Made by a program: the position numbers and the translations under genes
Notes under the pieces: model-generated
Told to the model about the DNA's origin: nothing
Database searches by the model: none
The model's input: the letters and a program-made list of their open reading frames with translations, nothing else
Shown: piece after piece, positions 24,013-36,766 of the stretch
Layout of the letters: every line of letters begins with the position of its first letter
Numbering within the stretch: the first letter of the stretch is position 1
Source: Hedera helix
Lineage: Eukaryota; Streptophyta; Magnoliopsida; Apiales; Araliaceae
NCBI GenBank assembly: GCA_947179155.2
Contig: OX359280.1
Coordinates: 12,081,001-12,145,000 of the forward strand
DNA length: 64,000 bases
Direction: 5' to 3'

Positions 24013-25111
24013 GATCAATTGTTGACCAATTTTGACTACCATTTGGGCTTCACATTGGACTCTAGGATTGAATATATTGGGCTCATCAATTTAATTAGTT
24101 TGGGCTCAATTTATTTATTACATTGGGCTAACATTAAATACCCTATGTTACATTTAATTAAAACAAGCATTGGGTTTGATTAATTATAACTTGGATCAAA
24201 GCTTAATTAAATACATGAACTACTAGGTTAATTAATTTGACCTAGTTTAATACCTCATTTGAACTTATATTATAGTCCAATTAAATTTGATTTAATTTAT
24301 TCTACCACGTTGGGTTACATAATTAACTCATCCATAGTTAATTCTCATCACCACTTTCCTTTTTCTAGCAATTCACCAACGTTTGGTTAATGCTCTCTCA
24401 TGTCTACCAACTAGGGTTATTCAATTAACCCTACACTAGTTAATTCTCTACACTCAATAATATTTCCCAACACTTTGACCAACATTGGACTTTTAAATGT
24501 TTGGGCTACATAGTTTACCTTCCATTGGGCTCTCTTATTAAATTACCCACCTTCATGTAAATATTCCCATATTGGGCTAACACACAATCCTTTTGGGCTA
24601 GTCCACTAGTAGTAATTAAATTACTTGGACTCCATACCATAACTAAATAATTAAGTTAATTACTTAATCAATTAACTTCTTAATATTGTCATTCTAGACA
24701 ATCATCCTAAATTTTCCACAACATTAACGCATAACTAATATAATTAATTTAATTAATTATATTTCATGACTTCATTTTTAAACTAATTAATTTATTAGTT
24801 TAATTGAGTATTAAATTTACTCCTCTTTGTATTTAGCTAACAAGCACAACTCTAGGAATATATATATATATATATATATATATCCTTATAACCGTCTTCA
24901 CTTCTCAATTGAATTTATTTCTTTAATAAATTCTCTATATGCATCATTACAATATTGTCACATTTAATTTCTAACAAACAAATTATGTTAAAAAAAGTGT
25001 TTACCCATTTTCTACACATCTTACTTCTCATATTCTTGGTTTTAAGCCTTAACCTTTAATAAAATCAATTAAGATATTATTTAAAATCTTGGAAATATCT
25101 GGGATATTACA
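20842..25111 (-). repeat. 5' LTR of A2
   Basis: 4,270 bp, very similar to 14230-18635. Landmarks are a hairpin array at 21952-22640, the perfect palindrome AGCGCCTAGGCGCT (22869-22882), the GATCGGTT palindrome (23421-23457) and TA runs at 23965-24007 and 24860-24883. Differences from the left LTR are mainly microsatellite and tandem-repeat length changes, a 16-bp deletion near 23693 and scattered substitutions. Confidence 0.92.
21952..22640. repeat. Tandem hairpin array in the A2 5' LTR
   Basis: Same unit as 15347-16075 but about 40 bp shorter overall, that is about one unit fewer. Confidence 0.92.
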
Positions 25112-25116
25112 GTAAT
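25112..25116 (+). repeat. Target-site duplication of A2 (right)
   Basis: GTAAT, identical to 14225-14229. Confidence 0.93.
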
Positions 25117-25876
25117 TATTGCAACTTTCGAAATTTAGGTTATTTTTGTATTTTGAGCAGATTTTAAATTAAAAGAAAATAAATGGTTTATTTTGAGTGA
25201 TTCTAAAAATCTAAAAATTACAAAAATATAATAAAAATAAATAGTTTATTTTTACATGATTTTATAATTAAAATAAATGGTTTATTTTAAATATGAAATT
25301 GGATTTCATGCAACTTTAAATTGCCCATTAAATGATACCATTACATATATGCAATGATTTATTTAATTCATGAGATTAATATTATTTATTAATATATATG
25401 ATGATATATATGATAATAAATGGAATTGATTATGGACTATTAACCATTGTGATTGGATTTAATTTTAATTAAATGCGTGAATGAATGGGTTTTAATAAAT
25501 GGGGTCTACGTACCTCGTCTTTCTAATTTTTTTGATGTAAAATTCTATCTCTCTCTTATGTACTTTCCCTTGACTGTTGATCAAGATTTCTATTTATTGT
25601 AAATAATTTGTAATAGGATTAGTTAGAATTATTTTGAAGAATTGGAGCAAAGAAGCAAGGAGCGCATGAAGACCTCGTTTGTAATGGAGCCCGAATTTAA
25701 ATGTAATAGTTACATTTAATTTAATTTATTCTTGCACCATAGGTTTGACCAATTGATTTATTTGGTGGCTCGAATAAATCAAACTAGAATAAAAGTCCAT
25801 AATCAATCCAAGTAGAATATAGTATTCTATATTATATATTATCAAACATGCTTCACATGTTAATTAATATGACGCG

Positions 25877-25980
<104 letters not shown>

Positions 25981-26238
25981 ACTAAACAAGATGAGACAAT
26001 TAATATTAATAAACCCCTCATGATGTAGAATAAATATTATTTATAAAATGAATTAAATTATTTAATTCATGAATTAAAGGAGTTTAATTCTATTAAATAA
26101 AATTAGAATTGTTCTAATTTATTTATTCTACTACTCATAATACTAAGTTGTAACGTTCAAAGATATTTATTAAAAAGATCGAACGTCGCCTTCTAGCATG
26201 GTAAAACGATAGAGTATCAAATAATCATTATAAGTTTG

Positions 26239-26525
26239 TTGTGTCACACAAGACTTATATTAATTTTTTGAGATATTGTTTTATCACATTTGATGTTTAT
26301 AAAAAGAATTGAACATTACTGTTTTGTTGTGTCACACAAAGACGGTCTTTTTATCTTCTAATATAAGAAAATGCTAGGTTGGACTTAACTTGGATAATTT
26401 TGATTTGGATGTGTCACACATGATCATAATAATCTAAGAGGCAAAATAAAAAGGAGTTACATGTTGATGTAATTGACAAGAGTTGTCTACATATTTATTT
26501 ATATATCGTTTGTTGTGTCACACAA
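26239..26525. repeat. Four spaced TTGTGTCACACAA palindromes in the D leader
   Basis: TTGTGTCACACAA occurs at 26239-26251, 26327-26339 and 26513-26525. ATGTGTCACACAT occurs at 26409-26421. Spacing is 82-104 bp. Each is palindromic around the central C. Confidence 0.8.
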
Positions 26526-26879
26526 GGCTATATACATTTGAAATATGATCATTATTCTCACTAGCAAATCTTTAACTAGATTTGCCGAACTATATAAGGA
26601 GGGTAATATAGTTTGTAGAAAATAGTGGGAGACACCATTTTAAATAAAGACCTAAATTATTTTGATAATTAATAAAATGAATGCATGTTAATGTTGTTAT
26701 TAATTCACTTAAAGAATATTGCTATGTTTAATTCACTAACACTGCATAGCATAATGTATGCTAACAATTAATCGAACCGAATTGTTCGGATTGATTAAAT
26801 AAATTTGAGAATAGTTCTTAATGCTGAAAAGCTAGCAAATGTCCTTAATTTGTCTATTCCTACAAACGTTGTAGACTAA

Positions 26880-29800
26880 GCCTCTGAGGAAGAGATTGTT
26901 ATTTTAAATGGCAAGATGATGCAAAGGTGGCTCAATGTATCATGCTCGCATCCATAAGTATCGAGTTACAGCGTCAACACGAGAAAATGGATGCACCTAC
27001 TATATTGCTGCACATCCAATAGTTGTATGATAAGCAATGTAGGTCAACCAGATATAAGATATCTAAGGAGCTCTTCCAATCTATAATAACCAATGGCACT
27101 ATAGTAAAAGACGCATGTCCTAAAGATGATCAATTAGGACAAACATGTTTTGTCAAGGATGGATAGTTGAGTCAAGATTCGATCTTGCAGTCACTCACTG
27201 ACTCTAATTCACAATATGTTGTGAACTTCAAACATTAATAAGCTAGAAGTCAGTTTAACTGATTTGCTTAAATATGTTGAAGACTGTTGAGAGTCACTTT
27301 CCTTCCTAGAAAAACCAAGTCTTACTCGTAGATGAATCTTCTAAGCGGAGGAAGATGGCCAAAGGTATTTCTGAGGAGTCAGAAAGAGTAGAAGGCAAAA
27401 GAAAGGCTAAACAAAGGACATAAATAAAAGTGATCCCGATGGCAAAGGAGTTTGCTTTCATTGCGATAAGCTGGGACACTGGAAGAACAACTGCAAGAGA
27501 GTTGTAGTAGTTAAGTAGAAGAAGTTTAGTGAAACTTCAGCTACAGATATAGATTTGTTCATAATGAAATAGAACTTTCTCTAAGTCAAGTTTCTACTTA
27601 GGTATTAGATACCAGATGGTGGTCTCACATATGCAAGTCGTTGCAGAGACTAAGCAGAAGTAGAAAGCTAAACAAATGATAAGTAATCCTGTGATAGGGA
27701 ATGAAGCAAAGATTGCTCATTAGCCATGGGAACTTATAGTTTAGCACTGCCTACGGGCAAGCCTATTAAGTTAGTAAGTTGTTACTAGGTTCTAGTTCTT
27801 AGAAACATTATTTCATTTCCATGTGATGACAAGGAAGGATTTTTGACATTATAATAATGAACAATCGTTGTTCTGTTTATAATGATAATGTTTTATTTAG
27901 AACTGGTTGATTACTTAATGGATTTTGTATACTTGACTTACATGAAAAATATTCTAATTTGAACAAACTAAAAGCAAAGAGATGATATGAATCATACCTT
28001 CATGCAATACTGTTAACTCGGTCATGCTAATGAAACAAGACTAAATAAGTTGTATAAAGATAGGCTTTTAGAGCCTTTTGATTATGAATCAAATACAACT
28101 TATGAATCTTGTATCATGGACAATATGACTAAATCTCCATTTAGTGGACATGGAGAGCGAGTTACGGAGTTGTTAGAGATGGTACACACAATCGTGTTTG
28201 GGACCTGTGACAACAAATGCAAGAGGAGGGTATTCATTCATTACTTTCACTAATGATTCTAGATTTTGATATATGTATTTGATGAAATACAAATCCAAAT
28301 CGTTTGAAATGTTCAAAGAATTCAAAAAGTGAAGTATAGAAACTAAAGGCCAAAAGTATTAAAGTTCTTTGATTAGATCGAGAAGGGAATACTTAAGCAG
28401 TAAGTTTTTAGATCATCTCAAGCGAAATGGTATTCTCACAGAATGGACATGGTGATGATCCATAATGAGTATTACCGATCTTCTAGTATCCTTCTAGGGT
28501 TATGCTCTAGAAACGATCGCATATCTACTAAATAAGATACCTTCTTAATCCATCCCTAAGATTTCATATGAGTTATGGGATAGAAAGGAAACTAAGTCTT
28601 AAGCATGTTAAGATTTGAATTGTTCAGCTTATGTCAAAAGGTTTGACAGGATAAGCTATGGACAAGATCTGATAAGTGTAAACTTGTGGGATATCCTAAA
28701 GAAAGTTTAGGGTATCACTTCTATAATCCGACTAACTAAAAAGTGTTTGTTGAAACACGCTGCCTTATAAGAAAAAGAAGTTTTTCCTTAAAGGGTTAGT
28801 GGGAGTAAAATAGATCTTAAAGAAGTTCAAGAACCATAAAACACTACAGATCAAGTGAAGGAATCTGTACAAGTAGATAAACCTATTGTACCACAACCAA
28901 GTCGTAAATCTTGTTTAGTACTGAAGATACATGAATGATATGGATCATCATAGATGATGATGATGAGGTACGCATCATAGTGGATGATGATCCGGTTACA
29001 CACGATGAGGTATGAGTATTATATACTCAAGAGAAATGGTTGATGACCATAAAATCCGAAATGGGTCTTTGGAGAAAGACTAAAGCAGATGGCTAGGTGG
29101 AGACCTATAAGACCTGACTAGTGGTAAAAAGATTTCAAACAAGGTCAATGAGTTGACTATGATGAAATTTTTCACTAGTGAAAATGCATATGTTCATTCG
29201 GATTTTACTTGCAGTTGCAGCTTACTATACAAAATGATGTATGTATGATACAACCAAAAGGATTTGTCTCCATAATGATGGAGTAAATCAAGTATGAAAG
29301 CTACTACGATCTAATTATAGATTGAAGCAAATTTCTCGAAGATGGAACATCCGTTTTAATAAGACAATCAAAAGAGCTTGATTTTATCAAAAATAAAGGA
29401 TGAACCAAGTATGTACAAAGGTTAGTGGGAGCACTGTGACATTTCTAGTATTATATGATGATATAATACTGATAAGGAATGATATACTGATGCTATAATC
29501 AGTAAAGATGTGGTTGTCTAAAAACTTCTCCATTAAGAACTTGGGAGAAACGTCCTAACATTCTATTTAGGATAAAGGTCTATAGAGATAGATCATAAAA
29601 GATATTCGGCTTGACCCAAGGGACGTACATTGATTCGTTGAAATGTACTAGACTTGATATTGCTTATTTATTATAAGCAGCTATCAGTTTAATTATGGAG
29701 AAGAACATTAGAAAAGTGTTTCTAATGATGTGTCTCATATAAAATTAGAGGGTTTAACAAACTCAAGTTTGTTCAGACTAATCAAGATAACATCATATCC

Positions 29801-30212
29801 ATTTCAGGTAATATGATTACCTTGAACGGTGGTGCAGTGAGTTGGAAAAGTTCCAAACAGCAAAGAGTTGTTGATTTACTGACAAAGACATAGTAAATAA
29901 CTATAAGTGAAGCTGCAAAGGTGATTGTTTGGTTAAAAAAGTTCATTACAGAACTTATAATAGTTCCTAACATTAAAGGAGTTTAATTCGCCAAGGAACC
30001 TAGGTCTCATCTTAAATCCAACCATGTGTTGCAGCACTTTCATATGATTAGATGAATCAATAAAAAGGAGACGACACCATAAAGATGGTAGACTCTTAGA
30101 ACAGCATTACAGATCCACTAACTAAAGCATTTACTAAGTAATTTGTACGTCGCTTAGAGAAGAATGGTATGGAGATACTAAAGGGCTATTGGCTTTAGTG
30201 CAAGTGGGAGAT
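26880..30212 (+). pseudogene. Degenerate copia gag-pol of element D
   Basis: Fragments of one polyprotein can be read in order across several frames. The gag zinc knuckle is CFHCDKLGHWKNNC (27453-27494; C-x2-C-x4-H-x4-C). The pre-integrase region reads LYKDRLLEPFDYES then MTKSPFSGHGER (about 28050-28160), typical of copia integrase. The reverse-transcriptase core FLVLYDDIILI (29442-29474) lacks the residue before the DD pair that is normally valine (YVDD), a one-codon loss at the active site. The RNase H end reads DPLTKAF (about 30112-30132) and leads into the purine tract. Stops and frame changes are frequent, so no protein is made. Gene order INT-RT-RH sets it apart from gypsy elements. Confidence 0.85.
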
Positions 30213-32122
30213 TGAAAGTAGTATGCCCTCAAGCCATCACAACCACATTTGATGTGATAAGCATATACTTTGTAATCTTGTTCATTTATTAATAAAAGTA
30301 TCAAGACATTTCTTTATTAATGATTAATTACTTGAATTAATCAAATGGATAAACCCATAGTTTTCGAGCAATGCTTTTAGAACCATGATAAGGATCATGC
30401 TAATGAGATCTAAATTCAAAATAGCTCAAAACTAAAATTGTTCCTAATCGTTGGATCACTAAAAAGGGGATTAGTAGATCCGGATAGATTGGTACATACT
30501 ATGCTTGCTCTTATGAAGAGGATAATCATTTGTGTAGAGACACTAAAACAAGTATGTAGGTGCTTATTAGAGAATAAGTTCACTGAACGTGACTCGCTCA
30601 AGGAACACCTAATGGAGTTATACTTGTCTGTCAATAGGAGTTCCTTATGTGATAGTCGTACAAGTGATCCTTGGACTTGAGATCATCATAGTATCTTGTG
30701 TGTACTAAGTTATACTTTGATATATTCCTTAAGACCTATTGGTATATCAAAGGTTATGTTTGGGTATAATAAGGTACACATGGAGATAGGTGAATAATCA
30801 ACAAATGATCTACCATTTCCAGTAAAGGTAGAGAATGTCCTATGCGATTCAATAAGTGACAACTCAAAAATCCCTGGCCAGGGTTGAATGGAATTAGAAA
30901 GGAGTTTCTAATTTACATTAACTAGAGTTGTGTATTTGTGAATTGAAATGCATATGATCAAATAAATAAGACTTGACAGAAATTCCATGTTTTATATTTG
31001 ATTGGGACATTATATGGTAGAAGGATTGAATTGTACGGTAACTATTTGCTAAAAGATTCTTTTACGATCAAATGTTGAAATCTATATTATCTGCAAAGTC
31101 GACTAATCGCTAAGGGGGCTTACCCTTATTGTGGAATAATTATTTATTCTGAATTAAAGAGTTAATTCGTAATAAATGAATTAAAATTGTTCTAATTTAT
31201 TTATTATACAACCGGTTTAATATGGAGAACTTAAAGGGTCACACCGCAAAAGAGTAATATTTATTTTAGAAGTGGATGGCATAATCATAATAATAAATTA
31301 AGTATATTTAATTTATACTATGGTGATAGAATAAATTAAATAGCTTAATATTTATAGTTTAGTATTTTAGAAATACTAATTATAAATTAATAAGAGGAGT
31401 CTTATTATTATTATTATTACTATTATTATTATTACTAGTATTATTATTTAGTTCCTAAATGGTTTAGGAATTAATTAATAAGTAGTAGTATTGTTGTAAA
31501 TAATTAAGTTCCTAAATGGTTTAGTAATTAATTAATAAGAAGTACTCTCATTATTAAATAATTAAATTCCTAAATGGTTTAGGAATTGTAATTAATTAAT
31601 TTAGTTCTTAATTAAATTAGGAATTAAATTAAAACCCTAATCCTAGATAGTTTAGGAGGGTTGACTATATCTATAAATAAGAAGAGTCTTATCATAGATT
31701 AAGGTTACACACTCTTTCATTAGAATAGAGAGAGTTCCATAATTCTCTACATCTAAGGAGTTAGAGAGAGAGAGAGAATTAGGGTTAGACACCCATGGTT
31801 TGGAGAAACCAAGATCCACTTCTTTAATTCATAGATCTCTTGGTGGATCACCTCTAAAGGCTCAACACTTGGGGAGCTAACATTGATTCGTGGAATCTAA
31901 TCGGTGAATTTGAAGAAGAACATGAAGGATTAAAGGGAGATGAACTTGTACCCGTGGAAGCTTGGTTCTACAAAATTCTTTTATCTTTCCTCAATTAATA
32001 ATAGTCGCATAAGAAAGATCCTGGTTATTGGTTTGTACAAAAATTTTAAAATCTAATTTTTCTTGCTTCCGCTGCGCTTATATAATTTGATTATATGTAT
32101 GCCATATTTTTGCAAACCAACA
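30213..32122 (+). repeat. 3' LTR of copia element D
   Basis: 1,910 bp. It starts TGAAAGTAGTATGCCCTCAA and ends GCAAACCAACA. It differs from the 5' LTR by several small indels, for example a shorter GA run and one hairpin unit fewer. Confidence 0.9.
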
Positions 32123-32957
32123 GGTATGACCGTGATGTGCATTCGGTGCAATTATGTGACTATATGTGAAGTTGTTCAATGCCTTCTTTAGGTAATTGTT
32201 AATCTGAGTTAGATATGATGCACGTGAAATACATTGCTTTAGTAGAAGCACAACACATGATGTATGACACACACAGGGCATGTTATGTTATGTGTTACAT
32301 GAAGCATGAAATGTGTAAACTGTTGAACTTGCTGAGCCATTGTGCTAATCCTTGCCCAATATTAACATTTTGCAGGTGAAAATGAGAATCCTAGAGTGTC
32401 GGGATATAATAGAGTTATGTTACGACATCGATTAAGGTTATAATGTAATTATTTTAGATTTCTGATATAATGATTCGTTGTAGTTGGAATTATTAAAGCT
32501 TATGGTAATTATTAATATGTCAACGGTGATATGAGTCCTGATCGGACTGTTAAAGGATTACTTAAGTTTTTATTTTTATTTGTACATGTGTATAATTATG
32601 GTATTGATTGAATTATGCCAAAAATTCTAAGCAGATAACAACCGAAGTCCAAAGTGATACTAAATTATAAATTTTGAACCATCATACGTTTACAATTGGG
32701 GTGATGAGTCAAACCAGATAATAAATGGGATTGACAGTGAAAGTAAAAAGTAAAGGTTGCGATTCTGAGATAAATGATAGAGGTAAAAAAAAAATTATAC
32801 CGAAAAATTTGGTAATTAATGATGTAAAGTTAGTTAACGGATTAAGTCATGTGATTAAAGATTTATTAACGAATCGAAATTTGGACGTTAGGAAGATAAC
32901 GTATAATAAATGTGAAACTTAAGGTAATAAGGTTTGTCGAATTTTGGGGTCGTTACA
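32123..32957 (+). mobile_element. Right visible piece of old LTR C
   Basis: The first five bases (GGTAT) are the D target duplication. The rest contains the LTR-like segment ACTTGCTGAGCCATTGTGCT, also seen in A and E, and ends TTTGGGGTCGTTACA at 32957. No primer site follows, so C is a solo LTR or a 3' LTR. The ORFs at 32078-32281 and 32725-32922 are not supported as genes. Confidence 0.6.
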
Positions 32958-33263
32958 CTTTTAACATATAAATCCAAAAGCTTGAAAATGATTGTTCAAA
33001 ACTTTTTTATTTCAAAACTAGTTTGATAAAAATTCTTCCAAAACCATTTTGGATTAGTTTTAAAACCATTATACCACTAGCATAACCTTATTATACATGT
33101 ATGCACATAAAGTTCCAATAATGGATCATGGATTCTTAAGTTTTTATAAAATTTGCTTCCTTGAAGCATTTAATCAAACATTTAACATGCATGCATTTCA
33201 AAACTCATTTTCATATGAATTCATATATGACACATAACCTCTAATTACAAACCCCACCTTATA
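32958..33263. other. Unassigned AT-rich segment
   Basis: No ORF, repeat end or recognised motif, apart from the TTATA duplicate at 33259-33263. It resumes at 36268 on the far side of the B solo LTR. Confidence 0.4.
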
Positions 33264-36262
33264 TGTGACACCCCCAAATCTGGGCCCACACAGCCCAAAC
33301 TTGAGTTGTCAAAAGACTACAACAAAATTATTACAAGGTAGTACAACGTTTAACAATACAGTGCATAATAATACACAACTAAGTCTTCACTATTGTTGTC
33401 ACACTATTTTACAACACGTGAAGACTACGATAGCTATCCCTCGAACTCTCACTCTATCCCCCGGCTAGACCCAGCTACGTTCTCATCTCCTGTTGAAAAA
33501 CAATGGAACAAAAGAAAGGGTGAGCTCAAATAGCCCAGTAAGAAATATTACGACTAAGATAATGATGAATAAATTATCATTAGCCTTTAACAGTTGAGTT
33601 CTTGATAGAATATAATAGACTACAAGGTTTATATCAAAAACTGCAGTTAAATTCTTGAACAACGTTCAGATCAATAATAGCAGCGAAATGAGCAATCTAT
33701 TAGAAGAATAATGCAGACTATAATGTCCACTTGCTTCTTTTTTTAGGAAAAACATCATCAACTTTTATCATCTGAAACACCACTGGCCATGATAATATAA
33801 ATTCACAGTTCCTGGTCAGAATCATGCAAATCAACAGTTCATCTTTGCACTACGGGCCAAAGATATTCAATATAACACCAACGATCATGATTATACTAGT
33901 ATTCTGCCTTTTGTCATAATCAAACTAAACAACAGTTCATCTTTGCACTACTGGCCAAAGAGAATTTTCACCACGTGTCATAAAAGACACCGAACAGATG
34001 TATCGTCTTTAACCTATTATATCGCCTTTAACCTATCATCTGTTCAACAATTATATCGCATATGTGCCCCCGACCACAGATATTCACAACAGCTTGATTC
34101 TTGATGATTAGTACAAATAACAGTAATACAAATGATGAACAGAAGAAACAGGATAAACAACAAGTATCGGAAGTTTACTTTGTGCAGATTCAAATAATGT
34201 CCAAATTGTCAACATGATGTGGAGTGAAATTCAAAAATGATATTCAAGATTCACAATTCAGAATAACGGTTACAGTTCAATAGAAATTTTTAGAAAAATA
34301 GGAAGGTTCAACTGAAATGATATTAGATGAAGCACAAAGCACAAACTATTTAGGAACATATAATCATTTTAGAAAACTTTACCAAATAGTTCTTATCATA
34401 GTAAGTTAAGAGTATAAAAGAAATAATATCCCTTACTGTAGTAAGTTTGAATAATAGAAGATGAAAAAGATGGTATCCCTTATGAGTACAAAGGAAAATA
34501 ATATCACTTACGAATATGAAAGAAAATGTTATTACAAACGAATATAGAATAAAAGTGTCATGTGATAATTCGTGTAGACAAATTATTTTCACAAGAGACA
34601 AATAAGAAATTTACAAAGGGTTATTCACCAACAGGCGGTAATCCGCACCGTAAGGTTATTCCCACAATTTAATACATGGAAATAAATGACACATCTTATA
34701 AGTAAGAAAGAGACGATATTATTTTCGAGAATCAAAGAATGATAATCCCTTATAGTAGTAAGTTTAAGAGTATAAAAGAAAATGACATCCTTTACAAGTA
34801 AGAAAATAATACCATTTATGATGATGAAAAAAATGATATCCCTTACCTTAACACGTGACTGGATATTGATAAAAATGAGGTTGATCAACCTATATATTTA
34901 TAATATAATTAGTAATTACCACATATAAATTTCAAAGTGTATGATAACTCGTATAATATGAACTATCAAAATTATATATAGTTAACATAATTTTTGTAGT
35001 ATAATATAACAACTTTAAAATAGTTTTTAAAATAATATTCCAAAATAAATCTTCCAAAGAAAGCTTTTAAAAATGAATCTTCTCAAAGAAGAGTCTTCTA
35101 AAGGAAGATTTGTGAATACCGTGAAAAATAGAAATTTATGAAATTACTACACTTTAATAAAACACTTACTTGAAAAATTCTTGCACTCCTTTTGGTTTCC
35201 AAACACTCAAGATAACATTACTATTCTCAGAGAAAACTCATAAAATACTAATAATTTTTTTTTTTGTTTTAAGTGTGATTTTTCTGTTCCGCTGAGCAAG
35301 CTATTTATAGGAGAAAATATGATACTATGCACGGTAGGTGGGGGTTGTTAGCATGCCAATGCTGAATAATTCAGCAGCCAGCAGCCTAGTGTAAAATTCT
35401 TCTCCAATTTCTTCACCAACCATGTGGGCCCCACCAATGGGTCCACATGTTTTTTTACTATTTATTTAAATAAATTATTATTATAATCAAACTACTCATT
35501 AATTATACAATAATTCGGATAATGCTACAACAATGATAACAATAATTCAACAATAATTTAAGAACACACTACTGATAAAATATTAATTTAATAATATTTA
35601 ATACAGTACATTTGCTACTGTGACAGTTATTTGGTTCAATAATATATCCCCCTGTGTAATGACAATTATTGATTCAATTAAATAAAATAATGCGTAATAG
35701 CAATTATTGAATTTATAACATAAAATATGATACAGTGACAATTATTGATGAAATGATGTGCAACAGTTACGGTGTCAATTATCAAATCAATAATGCAAAT
35801 ACTGTGTAATAATCACTTTATCAGTTCAATAATATAAACATCGCACAATACCTTGTGCTACTGTGTAATGCCGTGTGTTACTATGTATTATCGTGTGCTA
35901 CTGTAGAACACCGCGTGCTACAGTAAAATATCATAAATTACCGTATGCTACTATTCTTTTATCATCGGTATTTTAATAGTTTAAAAGTGATAACACCGTT
36001 GACTATTTTTATTTAAAAAGGTTACTTCTGTCGTTTTCTATATCCTACAAATATTCTGTTACAGGGTCCACCAATAATTAGTTATTTCAGCGTCGTTGTA
36101 CGACTCGAATATTCCCTGACCAAACGAATATTGTCCGACATAATAAAATTTGCACATAACATCCTTAACTTTTAACTTTGCCAATTTAACCACTTACTGT
36201 TTCAGAAAAATATATATGAAGAAAAATTAAACTTTGTATTTCATAAAATTCGGTGTCTCACA
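33264..36262 (-). mobile_element. Solo LTR of family B
   Basis: The reverse complement matches B1 LTR end to end: plus-strand start TGTGACACCCCCAAATC, end TCGGTGTCTCACA. TTATA flanks both sides (33259-33263, 36263-36267). At about 3.0 kb it is shorter than the 3.48-kb B1 LTR and lacks most of the 73-bp units. With matching duplications and no interior, it is best explained by recombination between the two LTRs of a former element. The ORFs at 33265-33468 and 34350-34888 are LTR sequence. Confidence 0.9.
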
Positions 36263-36267
36263 TTATA

Positions 36268-36761
36268 TCTTCAGAATCCATCTGATTCTTCAACAATTAA
36301 ACCTCCCACAACCAACAATTCACTATAATTAACCATATAAAATTAACTATATTCTATGAACTAATAAAGAAAAGAAATTATACCCTTTTGTATGAAACTT
36401 TAATTGATGAACTTAATCTCTTCTTAAATCTAATTTCTTCTTAAATGAAGTTTTGTTCATCACTTTATCAATTCCTAGCTTGACTTAACATCCTTTTTAT
36501 AACATGACAAGTTTTTGAGTGGAATTTGTGAAGGTTTATGGTAAGGGTATGAAGAGCTTGATATGGAACTTGGAAACTTAGAAATCTTCAAACTTTGGTT
36601 TGGTGTATAAACTAAATATGCATAGCTCTGTATATTCCCACTAATTCTCTTACTAACTACTAACCTCACAAACATAGCTTAGTGTCCTGACAAAAACTTA
36701 ATAAACCTACACCTGTATTCCATTAACTTAAGTAATCAGCCTTCATATTCCCCCACATGCA
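36268..36761. other. Unassigned segment between two solo LTRs
   Basis: About 0.5 kb of unique-looking DNA with no supported gene. It may belong to the CACTA relic cut by the A solo LTR, but no transposase residues can be read here. Confidence 0.35.
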
Positions 36762-36766
36762 ATAAG

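Larger units (their letters stand above)
14230..25111 (-). mobile_element. Complete family A giant-LTR non-autonomous element (A2)
   Basis: Two LTRs of about 4.4 and 4.27 kb in direct orientation flank a 2.2-kb interior. The primer site (20827-20838, minus strand) and purine tract (18636-18648) place the element on the minus strand. LTR ends are TGTAATATCCC and GGGGTCGTCACA in element orientation, and a perfect GTAAT duplication flanks the whole. No gag, protease, RT, RNase H or integrase can be read in the interior, so this is a LARD-type element dependent on an autonomous partner. The TTCGGGGACGAAATTC tail next to the purine tract suggests derivation from a chromovirus-type (Tekay/Del-like) gypsy element; that lineage call is inference. 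Confidence 0.93.
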
